Shown: in pieces, positions 16,072 through 24,027 of the stretch | Position numbering within the stretch: the first letter of the stretch is position 1 | Layout: every line of letters begins with the position of its first letter | NCBI RefSeq assembly: GCF_003951315.1 | Contig: NZ_QLJH01000006.1 | Location: 94,000 to 157,999, forward strand | DNA: 64,000 bases | Origin: Sphingomonas sp. S-NIH.Pt15_0812 | GTDB lineage: Bacteria; Pseudomonadota; Alphaproteobacteria; Sphingomonadales; Sphingomonadaceae | Direction: 5' to 3' | The notes under the pieces: model-generated | Told to the model about the DNA's origin: nothing | What the model saw: only the letters and a program-made list of their open reading frames with translations | Database searches by the model: none | Made by a program: the position numbers and the translations under genes

Positions 16072-17177
16072 GGCTTGACTACCTTCACGTGAATATTGGC
16101 GACTTTCATCTTCTTGAACAACTTCAGTGCCTTGGCTTTCTGAACAGGAGTAGGAACCTCCCACGTACCTATCAGGCGATGTTCTGCCAGCACCTCCGAT
16201 TGTCGCAAGAGCTGGGCTCGGGCGTGGGGAGCATCGACCACCTTCCATTTCCGGTCGATCACGTAATCGCCCTGAATGCCGTCGAACTTGACTGGCCGCT
16301 TCGAACCGTCCGCCATAGTTCGCATCAGCGTCGTCGCCCGACCGGGCTGGGCACCCGTCGCAGCGTCGTTGCAAGCCTTCCAGGGCTTTTGCGACTTGGT
16401 CGTCTCCGTTACCCAGCCGATCTGCGGCGGATCAAAGGTCGTGCGCGGCCTCGCCATGCGTAGTCGACGCAATACAGCCGCCTTCGAGAGCGCCGCCCCC
16501 GGCGCTGCCGCCAGCGCAACGTTCCCGGCAACTGTCCCCGTTACACGACCGATATCCCGCGCCGACGCATTGGCGACGGCGCTTGCCGCACGCGAAGCCT
16601 GGATACGGGCGGGCGTATCCTCGGCAGCGATCGCAGCATCAATCATACCCGCGATACCGCGACCGGCGTTGCGAACGGTGGCGACCGGATTCGTCGTCAG
16701 CGCAGCGCGGACTCCTGCCACCGTTTGCATCCCAACGTCGTAAAGTCCTTCGCCTACGCCACCGACGAATTCGGTGACAGGGTTCGGCTGGTTGCCGGGC
16801 CGCGATCCCTCAACGGGCTCGGGCTTTACTTTGGGCGACGCACGATTCACCGGCCGCTGGCCATCTTCCGCCGCCGTTTCGGCACGTGACGTTCCGGCCT
16901 TCGGCAATGCTGAATTCCTCGACTTGCTACGATCCCATAGAACAGGGGCGGGATTAGAACTGTTCAGAGCCCGGCGTTTCTCACTGCTAACCGCGTCGGT
17001 CCCGCTCGCACCATAATGGCGTCCCGCGCCAGCAAATGTGAACCGGCCGTCCTCCGGATCGTGCCACGGATTGAATTTGAGTTCGAGACCGTCAGGACTG
17101 AGCGCAGGCGGCAGCTTGCCGGTTCGCAGCCACCATGAAAAAGCGCTCGATTGCTTGCCGCCAGAGGTTTTGATCAT
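16068..17177 (-). CDS. Polymorphic-toxin-like protein with predicted restriction-endonuclease-fold C terminus
   Basis: A 369-residue protein. Near the N terminus FNPWHDPEDGRFTFAG (36-51) resembles short motifs seen in phage- or secretion-linked toxin carriers. Residues 55-130 are disordered and polar, 135-235 are Gly/Ala-rich with hydrophobic patches (VGEGLYDVGMQTVAG, VTGTVAGNVALAAAPGAAL), and the last ~115 residues form a compact domain with FDGIQGDYVIDRKWKVV: D299/D304 and D308-x-K310 fit the D...DxK core of endonuclease-fold toxins. The start is ATG 17177; an open frame further upstream runs through tRNA-Thr and is not credible. Secretion route and target are unknown. Confidence 0.6.
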   Translation of the reverse strand: MIKTSGGKQSSAFSWWLRTGKLPPALSPDGLELKFNPWHDPEDGRFTFAGAGRHYGASGTDAVSSEKRRALNSSNPAPVLWDRSKSRNSALPKAGTSRAETAAEDGQRPVNRASPKVKPEPVEGSRPGNQPNPVTEFVGGVGEGLYDVGMQTVAGVRAALTTNPVATVRNAGRGIAGMIDAAIAAEDTPARIQASRAASAVANASARDIGRVTGTVAGNVALAAAPGAALSKAAVLRRLRMARPRTTFDPPQIGWVTETTKSQKPWKACNDAATGAQPGRATTLMRTMADGSKRPVKFDGIQGDYVIDRKWKVVDAPHARAQLLRQSEVLAEHRLIGTWEVPTPVQKAKALKLFKKMKVANIHVKVVKP

Positions 17178-17305
17178 GCTGCCCCGCCTTGACATTGCAA
17201 GGTAGAACATATGTAGAACACTCAACAGAAAGTCGAGCTGGCGATACGACAACCCCGCGCGCTGGTGCCGGCATTTGTCCTCTATGAGGTGCGATTTCAT
17301 GAGAG

Positions 17306-17381
17306 TGGTGCCGGTTGCAGGACTCGAACCCGCGACCTCCGCTTTACAAAAGCATTGCTCTACCAACTGAGCTAAACCGGC
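17306..17381 (-). tRNA. tRNA-Thr (anticodon TGT)
   Basis: A full cloverleaf of 76 bases including an encoded CCA. Acceptor stem GCCGGTT/AACCGGC, D-arm GCTCAGTTGGTAGAGC, anticodon loop TTTGTAA (anticodon TGT, reads ACA), T-arm GCGGGTTCGAGTCCTGC. The anticodon stem ATGCT/AGCGG is weak: 27-43 is an A-G mismatch and 28-42 a T-G pair. It flanks an island with an integrase remnant and a toxin gene, a common integration site class. Confidence 0.95.
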
Positions 17382-17463
17382 CCTGGACGTCCGCTATCAA
17401 AGCAGCGGCCGGAAGCCAACACCTGCCTGCGCTTTTCAGGCGGAATCCAGCGGCCGCGTCGGG

Positions 17464-18180
17464 TCAGTCCGCAGCGTCGTCCTGTTCCGCAACCCACGGG
17501 GCGATCCGGAAACAGGGTGCGGGCAAGTGCATCTCGCACAATATGCCGCCTGGCCGGTAGGTGAAGGCAGTCGTCGCGCCGAGCTGATAGGCCAGGCCCT
17601 CCTCGACATAATGGCGACCGAAGCCGCGCACCTGTTGCGCGCCCGCGACCATCGACACGCCGCCCTCGCTCCAGGCGAAGTGGAGCGCGCCGTCCTTGCC
17701 CCGTGTCCACCCCACCTGGAGTATGCCGCGCGACTGGCTGAGCGCGCCATATTTGACCGCGTTGGTGGCAAGCTCGTGCACGGCCAGCGCCACCACCTCG
17801 ATGCTGTCGTCGCATATGTAGCAGGGCGGCCCGGCGATCGCGCAGCGGCCGGTGTCGAGGCATTGGCTGGTCACCAGTTCGTCGCGGACGATCTCCTCCA
17901 GATCGACCGATCGCCCCCGGCCCTGCGACATCACCCCCTGATAGCGGGCGATCGCGGTGAAGCGCCCTTCGAAATGCGCGAGGAATTCATCAATCGAATG
18001 ACCGTTGTCCTGCGTACGCCGCAGGATCGAACGCACGATCGCGATCAGATTCATCAGTCGATGACGGGTATAGACATCATCCCTCGATGTCGCTGCGCGG
18101 CCGGTTCGATCCGCACCGGCCTGATCCTTCGGCATCTGTTCCGGCGTCGATACCGACATCATCGTCACCACGCCTTTCAT
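17464..18180 (-). CDS. HWE/HisKA_2-family sensor histidine kinase without PAS domain
   Basis: About 238 residues. The phospho-acceptor region is YTRHRLMNLIAIVRSILRRT, the ATP-binding domain shows LAVHELATNAVKYGAL and a degenerate G-box (GGVSMVAG, RGFGRHYVEEGLAYQLG), typical of this family. There is no sensor domain or membrane helix, so it probably responds to an intracellular partner, as in kinases that feed alphaproteobacterial stress or light responses. The start is uncertain: TTG 18210, ATG 18180 or ATG 18162/18159 are all possible. It is transcribed divergently from a receiver gene at 18305 across a 124-base gap. Confidence 0.85.
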   Translation of the reverse strand: MKGVVTMMSVSTPEQMPKDQAGADRTGRAATSRDDVYTRHRLMNLIAIVRSILRRTQDNGHSIDEFLAHFEGRFTAIARYQGVMSQGRGRSVDLEEIVRDELVTSQCLDTGRCAIAGPPCYICDDSIEVVALAVHELATNAVKYGALSQSRGILQVGWTRGKDGALHFAWSEGGVSMVAGAQQVRGFGRHYVEEGLAYQLGATTAFTYRPGGILCEMHLPAPCFRIAPWVAEQDDAAD

Positions 18181-18304
18181 CCAAGCCGGTGACGCTTCTA
18201 TATCGATCAAACTAAATAACTGTAAATGAATTGCGTTTTAATGCATCTTCATACCTTGAGACATCGCCGTTCGTCGGCGGCCGACAAGGCGATGGAATTG
18301 AGTG

Positions 18305-18694
18305 ATGATTGATCCATCTTTATCGGGTCTGCACATCCTGGTGGTGGAGGACGAGTATCTGCTCGCCGACGATTTGCGCACCCAGCTGGGCCACGCCGGA
18401 GCCGAAGTCGCCGGGCCGTTCGCGACGGTCGCGCAAGCGGCGGCATGGCTGGCCCGGGGCGCTACGGTCGACTTCGCCCTGCTGGACATCAATCTGGGCG
18501 GAACCCTGATCTTCGATCTGGTCGATGCGTTGCGAGCCCGCGCGATACCGATCGCTTTCCTGACCGGCTACGGCGAGAGCGCCATTCCGGCGGCTTATGC
18601 CGGCATTCCGGTGCTCGACAAGGCGGTGATGTTCGGCATGTCGGACCGACTGATAGCGCGGATCGCCGGGGAGATCGGCAAGGTGCCGGCCTGA
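18305..18694 (+). CDS. Single-domain response regulator
   Basis: A 129-residue receiver with all catalytic landmarks: acidic pair and first strand ILVVEDEYLL, phospho-acceptor aspartate in FALLDINLGG, LTGYGES with the conserved threonine, and the lysine in VLDKAV. There is no output domain, so it most likely acts as a phosphate sink or shuttle for the HWE kinases on either side. GTG 18302 and ATG 18305 are adjacent; the ATG is preferred. The gene is convergent with the large kinase gene ending at 18792. Confidence 0.88.
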   Translation: MIDPSLSGLHILVVEDEYLLADDLRTQLGHAGAEVAGPFATVAQAAAWLARGATVDFALLDINLGGTLIFDLVDALRARAIPIAFLTGYGESAIPAAYAGIPVLDKAVMFGMSDRLIARIAGEIGKVPA

Positions 18695-18791
18695 CGCCAC
18701 GCGCATAAGGCACAAATGATCCGACCGATCGCGCCGGCCGCCCGACCGATCAGCACCAGCGCCCATGTGCCGGTCGCCGCAAGGCGGACGG

Positions 18792-21551
18792 TCAGCCCGG
18801 ACAATGTCCCTGCCCCGTGCTGGCCGAAACCGGGAAGGAGATCGTGCAGTGGACGCCGTCCGGCCCCAGGTTGAACGAAGTCCTGGCGTGGAGCTGGTAG
18901 GGCAAGGCTCGCTCGATCAACTCGCGCCCCTGCCCGGAACCCGCCGGCACCCGGACGCCGTCCGGTCCCATATCGGCCCCCGGCATCGTCACCGCCGATT
19001 CTCGCCAGTCGACATGCAACCAGGGCGCGCGATCACCCTCTGCCGGCTCGAACCGCCAACGGACCATCAGCCGGCCATCGGCTTGCGCCAGCGCGCCATG
19101 TTCGACCGCGTTGGTCGCCAGCTCGTGGATCGCCATGGCCAGGATCTGCACGGTCGAGGAACGGAGCCGGATGCCGCCCGGTCCGTCCAGCGTCACCTGC
19201 CCGGCCGCGCTGTTCGTCGCCGCCAGCTCCGTCGCGACCAGCGAGTCGAAGGTGACCCGGTCCTGCTCCTCCAGCCGTGACAGCAGCGACTGGATCCGCG
19301 CCAGCGCATCGAGCCGATCGCGATAGCGGAGGTGGAAGTCCGCCAGGTCGCGACTGGTGCGGGCGGTCTTGTCCGATATGGAGCGGACCACGCCGATCAA
19401 GTTGCGGGTGCGATGCTGCAACTCGTTGACCAGCGCCTTCTGCCGCTCCTCCCATTCGCGCCGCTCGGTGACGTCGACCAGGGCGCCGATCATCCGGATC
19501 GCCGCGCCATGATCGTCGTAGAAGAAACGGCCGCGGCCATGCAGCCAGTGGATGCTGCCGTCCGGATGCACGACGCGGTACTCCCGGACATAGTCGCGCG
19601 CCTCCGCCATGGCGGCACGCACTTCCGCCTCCGCGCCCGCACGTTCGTCGGGGTGCAGGCAATCCACCCAGGCCTGGTAGCTCGGCAGCACCTCGCCGAC
19701 CCGATATCCCCCCTGCCGGAAACGTTCGTCCGACCAGCGCACCCGGTCGGTCCGGATATCCCAGTCCCACAATCCCAGCCGGCCCACCTCGACCGCGCTG
19801 GTCAGGAACGCCTCGTGCTTCTCCAGCGCCTCCTGCGCGGCCTTGGCGTCGGTGATGTCCTTGCCGATGCCCCCGATCATCGCGACACGATCCTCGCCGT
19901 CGCGGATCGGGAAGCCGGTGTCGCGCAGCCAGCGGATCGCGCCGTCGCTCGTTCGACATACGCGATAGTCGACAGTCACCGGCTCGCCGGCCCGGATGCG
20001 GCGGATCGCGGCGAGCACCGTGCGGCGGTCCTCCGGCACCACCAGCGCCAGCCAGGTGCGAAGCGGATGGCCCGCCATCGCCGCATCGCGCGACAGACCG
20101 TGGATCGCCTCGAACGCCGGCGTCAGATACCGCCATCGCAGCGAGGCCGCGTCGCGGATCGACAATAGGTCCTGCGAGGCGTCGCCGAACTGGCGCAGGC
20201 GTTCCTCGCTGGTCCGCAGCGCCTCCGCATTGCGCTTCAACGTGTCGATATCGGTGATGACGCTGGCATGGCCGATCACCGCGCCATCGCCGTCCCGGAT
20301 CGGCATGGCGGACACGCGCGTCCAGATCTCGCGCCCGTCCTCGTCCGTGTAGAGCATCTCGATGCCCGGCATCACGCGTTCGCCGCGCAACGCCCGTACG
20401 CCCGGATAGTCGGTCACCGGCACTACCGCCCCATCCGCAGCCCAGGCCCGCCACCGCGGCGCGGCGCCATCGTCACGCGACGGCATCAGACCGTTCGGCA
20501 GGAAGCGGGCCATCTCTTCATTGGTCCGCACGGTCCGCCCCTCGGCATCGGTGACCAGGACACCGACCGGCAACGCCTCGAACACCGCCGCCAGCCGGGC
20601 ATCGTTTTCGTCGATCCGCGCCTGCGCCATCGCGTCGCGCAGGCGCTGCACCTCGGCCTGCGACGCCTTCCAGGCGGAAATGTCCTTGGTGGTGGTGGCG
20701 ACGCCGTCGCCCAACTTCACCACCGACTGGTAATACCAGCCGTCGAACTGCTCGCGATCATAAGAACGTTCGGTCTGCTCGGGCACGCCCGTCTCGGTGA
20801 CGCGACGGAAGGCGTCGAAAATGCCGATCTCCACCACGCCGGGCCTGCGCTCAAGCAGGCTCTCGCCCCGCACCTCGCCATAATGATGTTCGGACGTGTG
20901 GTTGTTGAGTAGCCAGCGGAAGTCCACGATCGCGCCCCGGTCGTCGCGGATCGCGGCGAAGACCTGGATCATGTCCTGCGAACTGTCCATTGTCGCCTGG
21001 AGCAGGTCGCGGCTCTGTTGCAATTCCGCGGCGCCCTCGCGGACCTGCTGCTCCAGATGCAGCCGGTCGCTGCCCTGGCTCGCCCCGCCGCCATCCTCCC
21101 CCGTGTCGGCCATCGCTATCGCCGTCGCCAACACCGCCTCGACCCGCCCATGCAGGTCCCGGATCGGCGTACCGCTCCACACCGTCCCGTCCGCGACGAT
21201 CCGGACCGGCTCCCCCGCCCAGGCGTCGGACAGGCGCGCGTCCAATCCGGCCGGCGGACGCGCATTCCACCGCCCCGCCGCACCCACGCGCCGGTCATGC
21301 CACGCATCGTTGCACAAGGTCGTCCGGTCCGCGCCCACCAGCAGCAAGGCGGGGCGCAAATGGTCGAGCAGCATCGCCACCGCCCCCCGCATGGTCGACG
21401 ACCAGCGATCCGGCGACCCCAGCGCCGTATCCGACCAGTCCCGCGCCGCGATGCGCTGCGCCATGGCACTGTCCTGCGGCAGCCAGGTGGGTATGGCGGC
21501 GGGCTCAGGCACGGCCGCATATTCGCTGATGGAGGATGCGGGCCAAGCCAC
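18792..21551 (-). CDS. Multi-PAS HWE-family sensor histidine kinase
   Basis: A 919-residue soluble kinase. An N-terminal PAS-like module (WLPQDSAMAQRIAARDW to about residue 150) is followed by four further PAS/PAC units (about 185-300, 315-440, 450-570 and 580-705, each ending near DI or VT with PAC-type strands). Then comes the HWE core: LQHRTRNLIGVVRSISDKT holds the phospho-acceptor histidine, and LAMAIHELATNAVEHGALA the ATP site. No membrane segments. The GTG at 21551 is kept because WLPQ...MAQRI...DW upstream of the internal ATG (21464, which follows AGGA) looks conserved in the family. Likely signals are light, redox or small ligands. A short frame with a strong ribosome-binding site overlaps its start. 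Confidence 0.88.
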   Translation of the reverse strand: MAWPASSISEYAAVPEPAAIPTWLPQDSAMAQRIAARDWSDTALGSPDRWSSTMRGAVAMLLDHLRPALLLVGADRTTLCNDAWHDRRVGAAGRWNARPPAGLDARLSDAWAGEPVRIVADGTVWSGTPIRDLHGRVEAVLATAIAMADTGEDGGGASQGSDRLHLEQQVREGAAELQQSRDLLQATMDSSQDMIQVFAAIRDDRGAIVDFRWLLNNHTSEHHYGEVRGESLLERRPGVVEIGIFDAFRRVTETGVPEQTERSYDREQFDGWYYQSVVKLGDGVATTTKDISAWKASQAEVQRLRDAMAQARIDENDARLAAVFEALPVGVLVTDAEGRTVRTNEEMARFLPNGLMPSRDDGAAPRWRAWAADGAVVPVTDYPGVRALRGERVMPGIEMLYTDEDGREIWTRVSAMPIRDGDGAVIGHASVITDIDTLKRNAEALRTSEERLRQFGDASQDLLSIRDAASLRWRYLTPAFEAIHGLSRDAAMAGHPLRTWLALVVPEDRRTVLAAIRRIRAGEPVTVDYRVCRTSDGAIRWLRDTGFPIRDGEDRVAMIGGIGKDITDAKAAQEALEKHEAFLTSAVEVGRLGLWDWDIRTDRVRWSDERFRQGGYRVGEVLPSYQAWVDCLHPDERAGAEAEVRAAMAEARDYVREYRVVHPDGSIHWLHGRGRFFYDDHGAAIRMIGALVDVTERREWEERQKALVNELQHRTRNLIGVVRSISDKTARTSRDLADFHLRYRDRLDALARIQSLLSRLEEQDRVTFDSLVATELAATNSAAGQVTLDGPGGIRLRSSTVQILAMAIHELATNAVEHGALAQADGRLMVRWRFEPAEGDRAPWLHVDWRESAVTMPGADMGPDGVRVPAGSGQGRELIERALPYQLHARTSFNLGPDGVHCTISFPVSASTGQGHCPG

Positions 21552-21687
21552 CGACCGAGGTCGCGTCGCTATGGCCGCCGGTCGGTTCGCCGAGCGCCGG
21601 ATGGTCCTCGACGGCCGGCACGTAGAGATCGTCGCCGGACGGCGCGGACCCGGTCGCGCCGAGCAGATCCTGGTCCACCACCGTCAT
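21505..21687 (-). CDS. Possible small upstream ORF overlapping the kinase gene
   Basis: A 60-residue acidic frame (MTVVDQDLLGATGSAPSGDD...) with an unusually strong GGAGGAAG ten bases before its ATG. It overlaps the kinase start by 47 bases in another frame, an arrangement compatible with translational coupling. I do not recognise the product, and it could instead be a fortuitous frame over the kinase leader. Confidence 0.35.
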   Translation of the reverse strand: MTVVDQDLLGATGSAPSGDDLYVPAVEDHPALGEPTGGHSDATSVGGLARILHQRICGRA

Positions 21688-21814
21688 CGTTGCACTGCTT
21701 CCTCCATCGGGGGACGATCAGCTAAAGCACTATCATCGCTCACCTTTCCAGAAGGTCACTCGCAAAGCGACCAAACGAATGAAACTTTTGTTCGGTTGAT
21801 GTGGAGAACGCAGA

Positions 21815-22567
21815 TCAGGCGATATGCGTGCGAGCGAAGATCCGCTCCCGCAAGTTCGCGTTGCGCTGGCGCACCGCCTCGATCTCCTCGCTTTCGGTAC
21901 GGGCGAGCAGGTGCTCCAGCACCGCGTCCAGATGTTGGCGCATCGCCAGCCGCGCCGCCTCCGCATCCCGCGCCCTGAGCGCCGCGACGATCGCGCGATG
22001 TTCGGCGACGCGCAGCATCTCGCCGCCGCCGCGCGCACGCTGGTGGATCGTCCGCGCCAGGTCGCACCGGTCGCGCATCGCCCACAAATCGGTCACCACC
22101 GCCAGGAAGGCGCCGTTGCCGGTTGCACCGGCGATGGCGAGGTGGAAGTCGCGGTCGGCCCTCTCGCTCGCGGCGATATCGGCATCCGCATCCGCCATGA
22201 TGGCGACCAGTGCGTCGAGTTCGTCCAGCCGCTCGTCATCGATGCGCAGCGCCGCCAGCGCGGCGACCTCCGCCTCGATGCTGCGCCGCGCCTCCAGCAG
22301 TTCGAACGCGCCGACGTCCAGCGTCTCCGCCCCCTCGCCCGGCATCCGCAGCGAGGCGACATAGATGCCGGAGCCTTTGCGCATCTCGACGACGCCCATC
22401 ATCTCCAGCGCGACCATCGCCTCGCGCACCGTGGTGCGGCTGATCGTATAGGTTTCCGCCAGCTCGCGTTCGGTCGGCAGGCGGCTGCCGACCGGCAACT
22501 CGCCCTGGGCCAGCCGCTGGAGGATGCCGTCGGTCACACGTCGATAGAGCTTGTCGGACTTTTCCAT
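21815..22567 (-). CDS. GntR/FadR-family (FCD domain) transcriptional regulator of the mannonate locus
   Basis: A 250-residue regulator. The winged helix covers about residues 5-75 (RLPTERELAETYTISRTTVREAMVALE, then MRKGSGIYVA), and the all-helical FCD effector domain follows, with DRDFHLAIA and EHRAIVAAL supplying metal-binding residues. FCD-type GntR regulators commonly sense sugar acids such as gluconate, galactonate or mannonate. Start ATG 22567 fits the conserved MEKSDKLYRRVTDGIL; a longer frame to 22705 crosses the divergent promoter and was rejected. It is divergent from manD, and an inverted repeat at 22651-22665 between them is its likely operator. Probably a repressor relieved by a hexuronate-pathway metabolite. 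Confidence 0.88.
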   Translation of the reverse strand: MEKSDKLYRRVTDGILQRLAQGELPVGSRLPTERELAETYTISRTTVREAMVALEMMGVVEMRKGSGIYVASLRMPGEGAETLDVGAFELLEARRSIEAEVAALAALRIDDERLDELDALVAIMADADADIAASERADRDFHLAIAGATGNGAFLAVVTDLWAMRDRCDLARTIHQRARGGGEMLRVAEHRAIVAALRARDAEAARLAMRQHLDAVLEHLLARTESEEIEAVRQRNANLRERIFARTHIA

Positions 22568-22643
22568 GATCGATCTGTATCCCAGGCGCGGGCCCGCGCA
22601 ATGCTCCAGCATCGCGAACGGTGCGAAATCTGTCGAGTCCATG

Positions 22644-22672
22644 TTGACAGGCCAATATGCTTGGCGCTGTAT
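22644..22672 (+). promoter_or_regulatory. Predicted manD promoter with a palindromic operator in the spacer
   Basis: TTGACA (22644-22649) stands 17-18 bases before a weak -10 (CTGTAT or TGTATG). The spacer holds GCCAA-TATGC-TTGGC (22651-22665), a perfect 5-bp inverted repeat, placed where repressor binding would exclude RNA polymerase. GGCCAATATGC (22650-22660) recurs inverted at 25464-25474. Confidence 0.55.
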
Positions 22673-22811
22673 GACAGCATTCGAGGGAGAGGATGCGGTC
22701 GCCATGCCGGCGGCCGACGCATGGTCGTGACCTGTTTCCCCGGACGCTATTTTCCTGCGCCGTCCGTTCGTGGCGACGCACCGTCTTCCCTGTCGTCAGG
22801 ACCCACGCTCC

Positions 22812-24023
22812 ATGCCGAAGATCGTCGATGCCCGTGTCATCATCACCTGTCCGGGGCGAAATTTCGTCACGCTCAAGATCATCTGCGACGACGGCACCAC
22901 CGGGGTCGGCGATGCGACGCTGAACGGTCGCGAGCTGAGCGTCGCCAGCTATCTGTCCGACCATGTCGTCCCCTGCCTGATCGGCCGCGACGCGCACCGG
23001 ATCGAGGATATCTGGCAGTATCTTTACAAGGGAGCCTATTGGCGGCGCGGCCCGGTGACGATGACCGCGATCGCGGCGGTCGACATGGCGCTGTGGGACA
23101 TCAAGGGCAAGATCGCCGGGCTGCCCGTCTACCAGTTGCTGGGCGGCGCGGCGCGCGACAGCGTGATGGTCTATGGCCATGCCAATGGCGTGTCGATCGA
23201 GGACACGATCGCCGCCGCGATCCGCTATCGCGACGAAGGCTATCAGGCGATCCGCCTGCAATGCGGCGTGCCCGGCATGGCCGCCACCTATGGCGTCAGC
23301 AAGGACCCGGAATTCTACGAGCCGGCCGACTCCGATCTGCCGACCGAGGCGGTCTGGTCGACCAGCAAATATCTCCGCATCGTGCCAGAGCTGTTCGCTG
23401 CGGCGCGCGAGGCGCTGGGCTGGGACGTGCATCTGCTCCACGACATCCACCATCGCCTGACCCCGATCGAGGCGGGGCGGCTGGGTCGCGACCTGGAGCC
23501 CTATCGCCCCTTCTGGCTGGAGGATGCGACCCCGGCCGAGAACCAGGACGCGTTCCGCCTGATCCGCCAGCACACCACCGCGCCGCTGGCGGTGGGCGAG
23601 ATCTTCAATTCGATCTGGGACGCCAAGGGGCTGATCGAGAACCAGCTGATCGACTATGTCCGCGCCACCGTGACCCATGCCGGCGGCCTCACGCACCTGC
23701 GCCGGATCGCCGCGCTGGCCGATCTCTACCAGGTCCGCACCGGCTGCCACGGCGCGACCGACCTGTCGCCGGTGGCGATGGCGGCGGCGCTGCATTTCGA
23801 CCTGTCGGTGCCCAATTTCGGCATCCAGGAATATATGCGCCACACCGCCGAGACGGACGCCGTATTCCCCCACGCCTATTCCTTCACGCAGGGCACGATG
23901 CATCCCGGCGAGGCGCCCGGCCTGGGCGTCGACATCGACGAGGCGCTGGCGGCCGGCCATGACTATCGGCGCGCCTATCTGCCGGTGAACCGCCTGGAAG
24001 ACGGCACGCTGTGGAGCTGGTGA
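22812..24023 (+). CDS. manD: D-mannonate dehydratase ManD (enolase superfamily)
   Basis: A 403-residue enolase-superfamily enzyme that converts D-mannonate to 2-keto-3-deoxy-D-gluconate in hexuronate catabolism. Metal ligands are visible at D211 (in HDIHH, with catalytic H213), E237 (FWLEDATP) and E263 (AVGEIFN), one residue offset from the Novosphingobium enzyme. The Tyr/Arg-containing loop near residue 148-160 (IRLQCGVPG...) also matches ManD. The start ATG at 22812 gives the family's standard length; an earlier ATG at 22770 adds 14 odd residues. The MFS carrier begins four bases after the stop. Some ManD-like proteins prefer gluconate or have low activity, so substrate should be treated as probable. 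Confidence 0.92.
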   Translation: MPKIVDARVIITCPGRNFVTLKIICDDGTTGVGDATLNGRELSVASYLSDHVVPCLIGRDAHRIEDIWQYLYKGAYWRRGPVTMTAIAAVDMALWDIKGKIAGLPVYQLLGGAARDSVMVYGHANGVSIEDTIAAAIRYRDEGYQAIRLQCGVPGMAATYGVSKDPEFYEPADSDLPTEAVWSTSKYLRIVPELFAAAREALGWDVHLLHDIHHRLTPIEAGRLGRDLEPYRPFWLEDATPAENQDAFRLIRQHTTAPLAVGEIFNSIWDAKGLIENQLIDYVRATVTHAGGLTHLRRIAALADLYQVRTGCHGATDLSPVAMAAALHFDLSVPNFGIQEYMRHTAETDAVFPHAYSFTQGTMHPGEAPGLGVDIDEALAAGHDYRRAYLPVNRLEDGTLWSW

Positions 24024-24027
24024 GAGG

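Noticed and set aside
16790..16830. Short repeat-like sequence inside the toxin gene (coding for PEPVEGS)
   Set aside because: It resembles a dispersed sphingomonad repeat, but only one copy is in the window and the frame stays open, so it is not a supportable repeat call.
17178..17366. Extension of the toxin frame upstream through tRNA-Thr
   Set aside because: The first 20 residues are just the tRNA read as protein, and a proper start exists at 17177.
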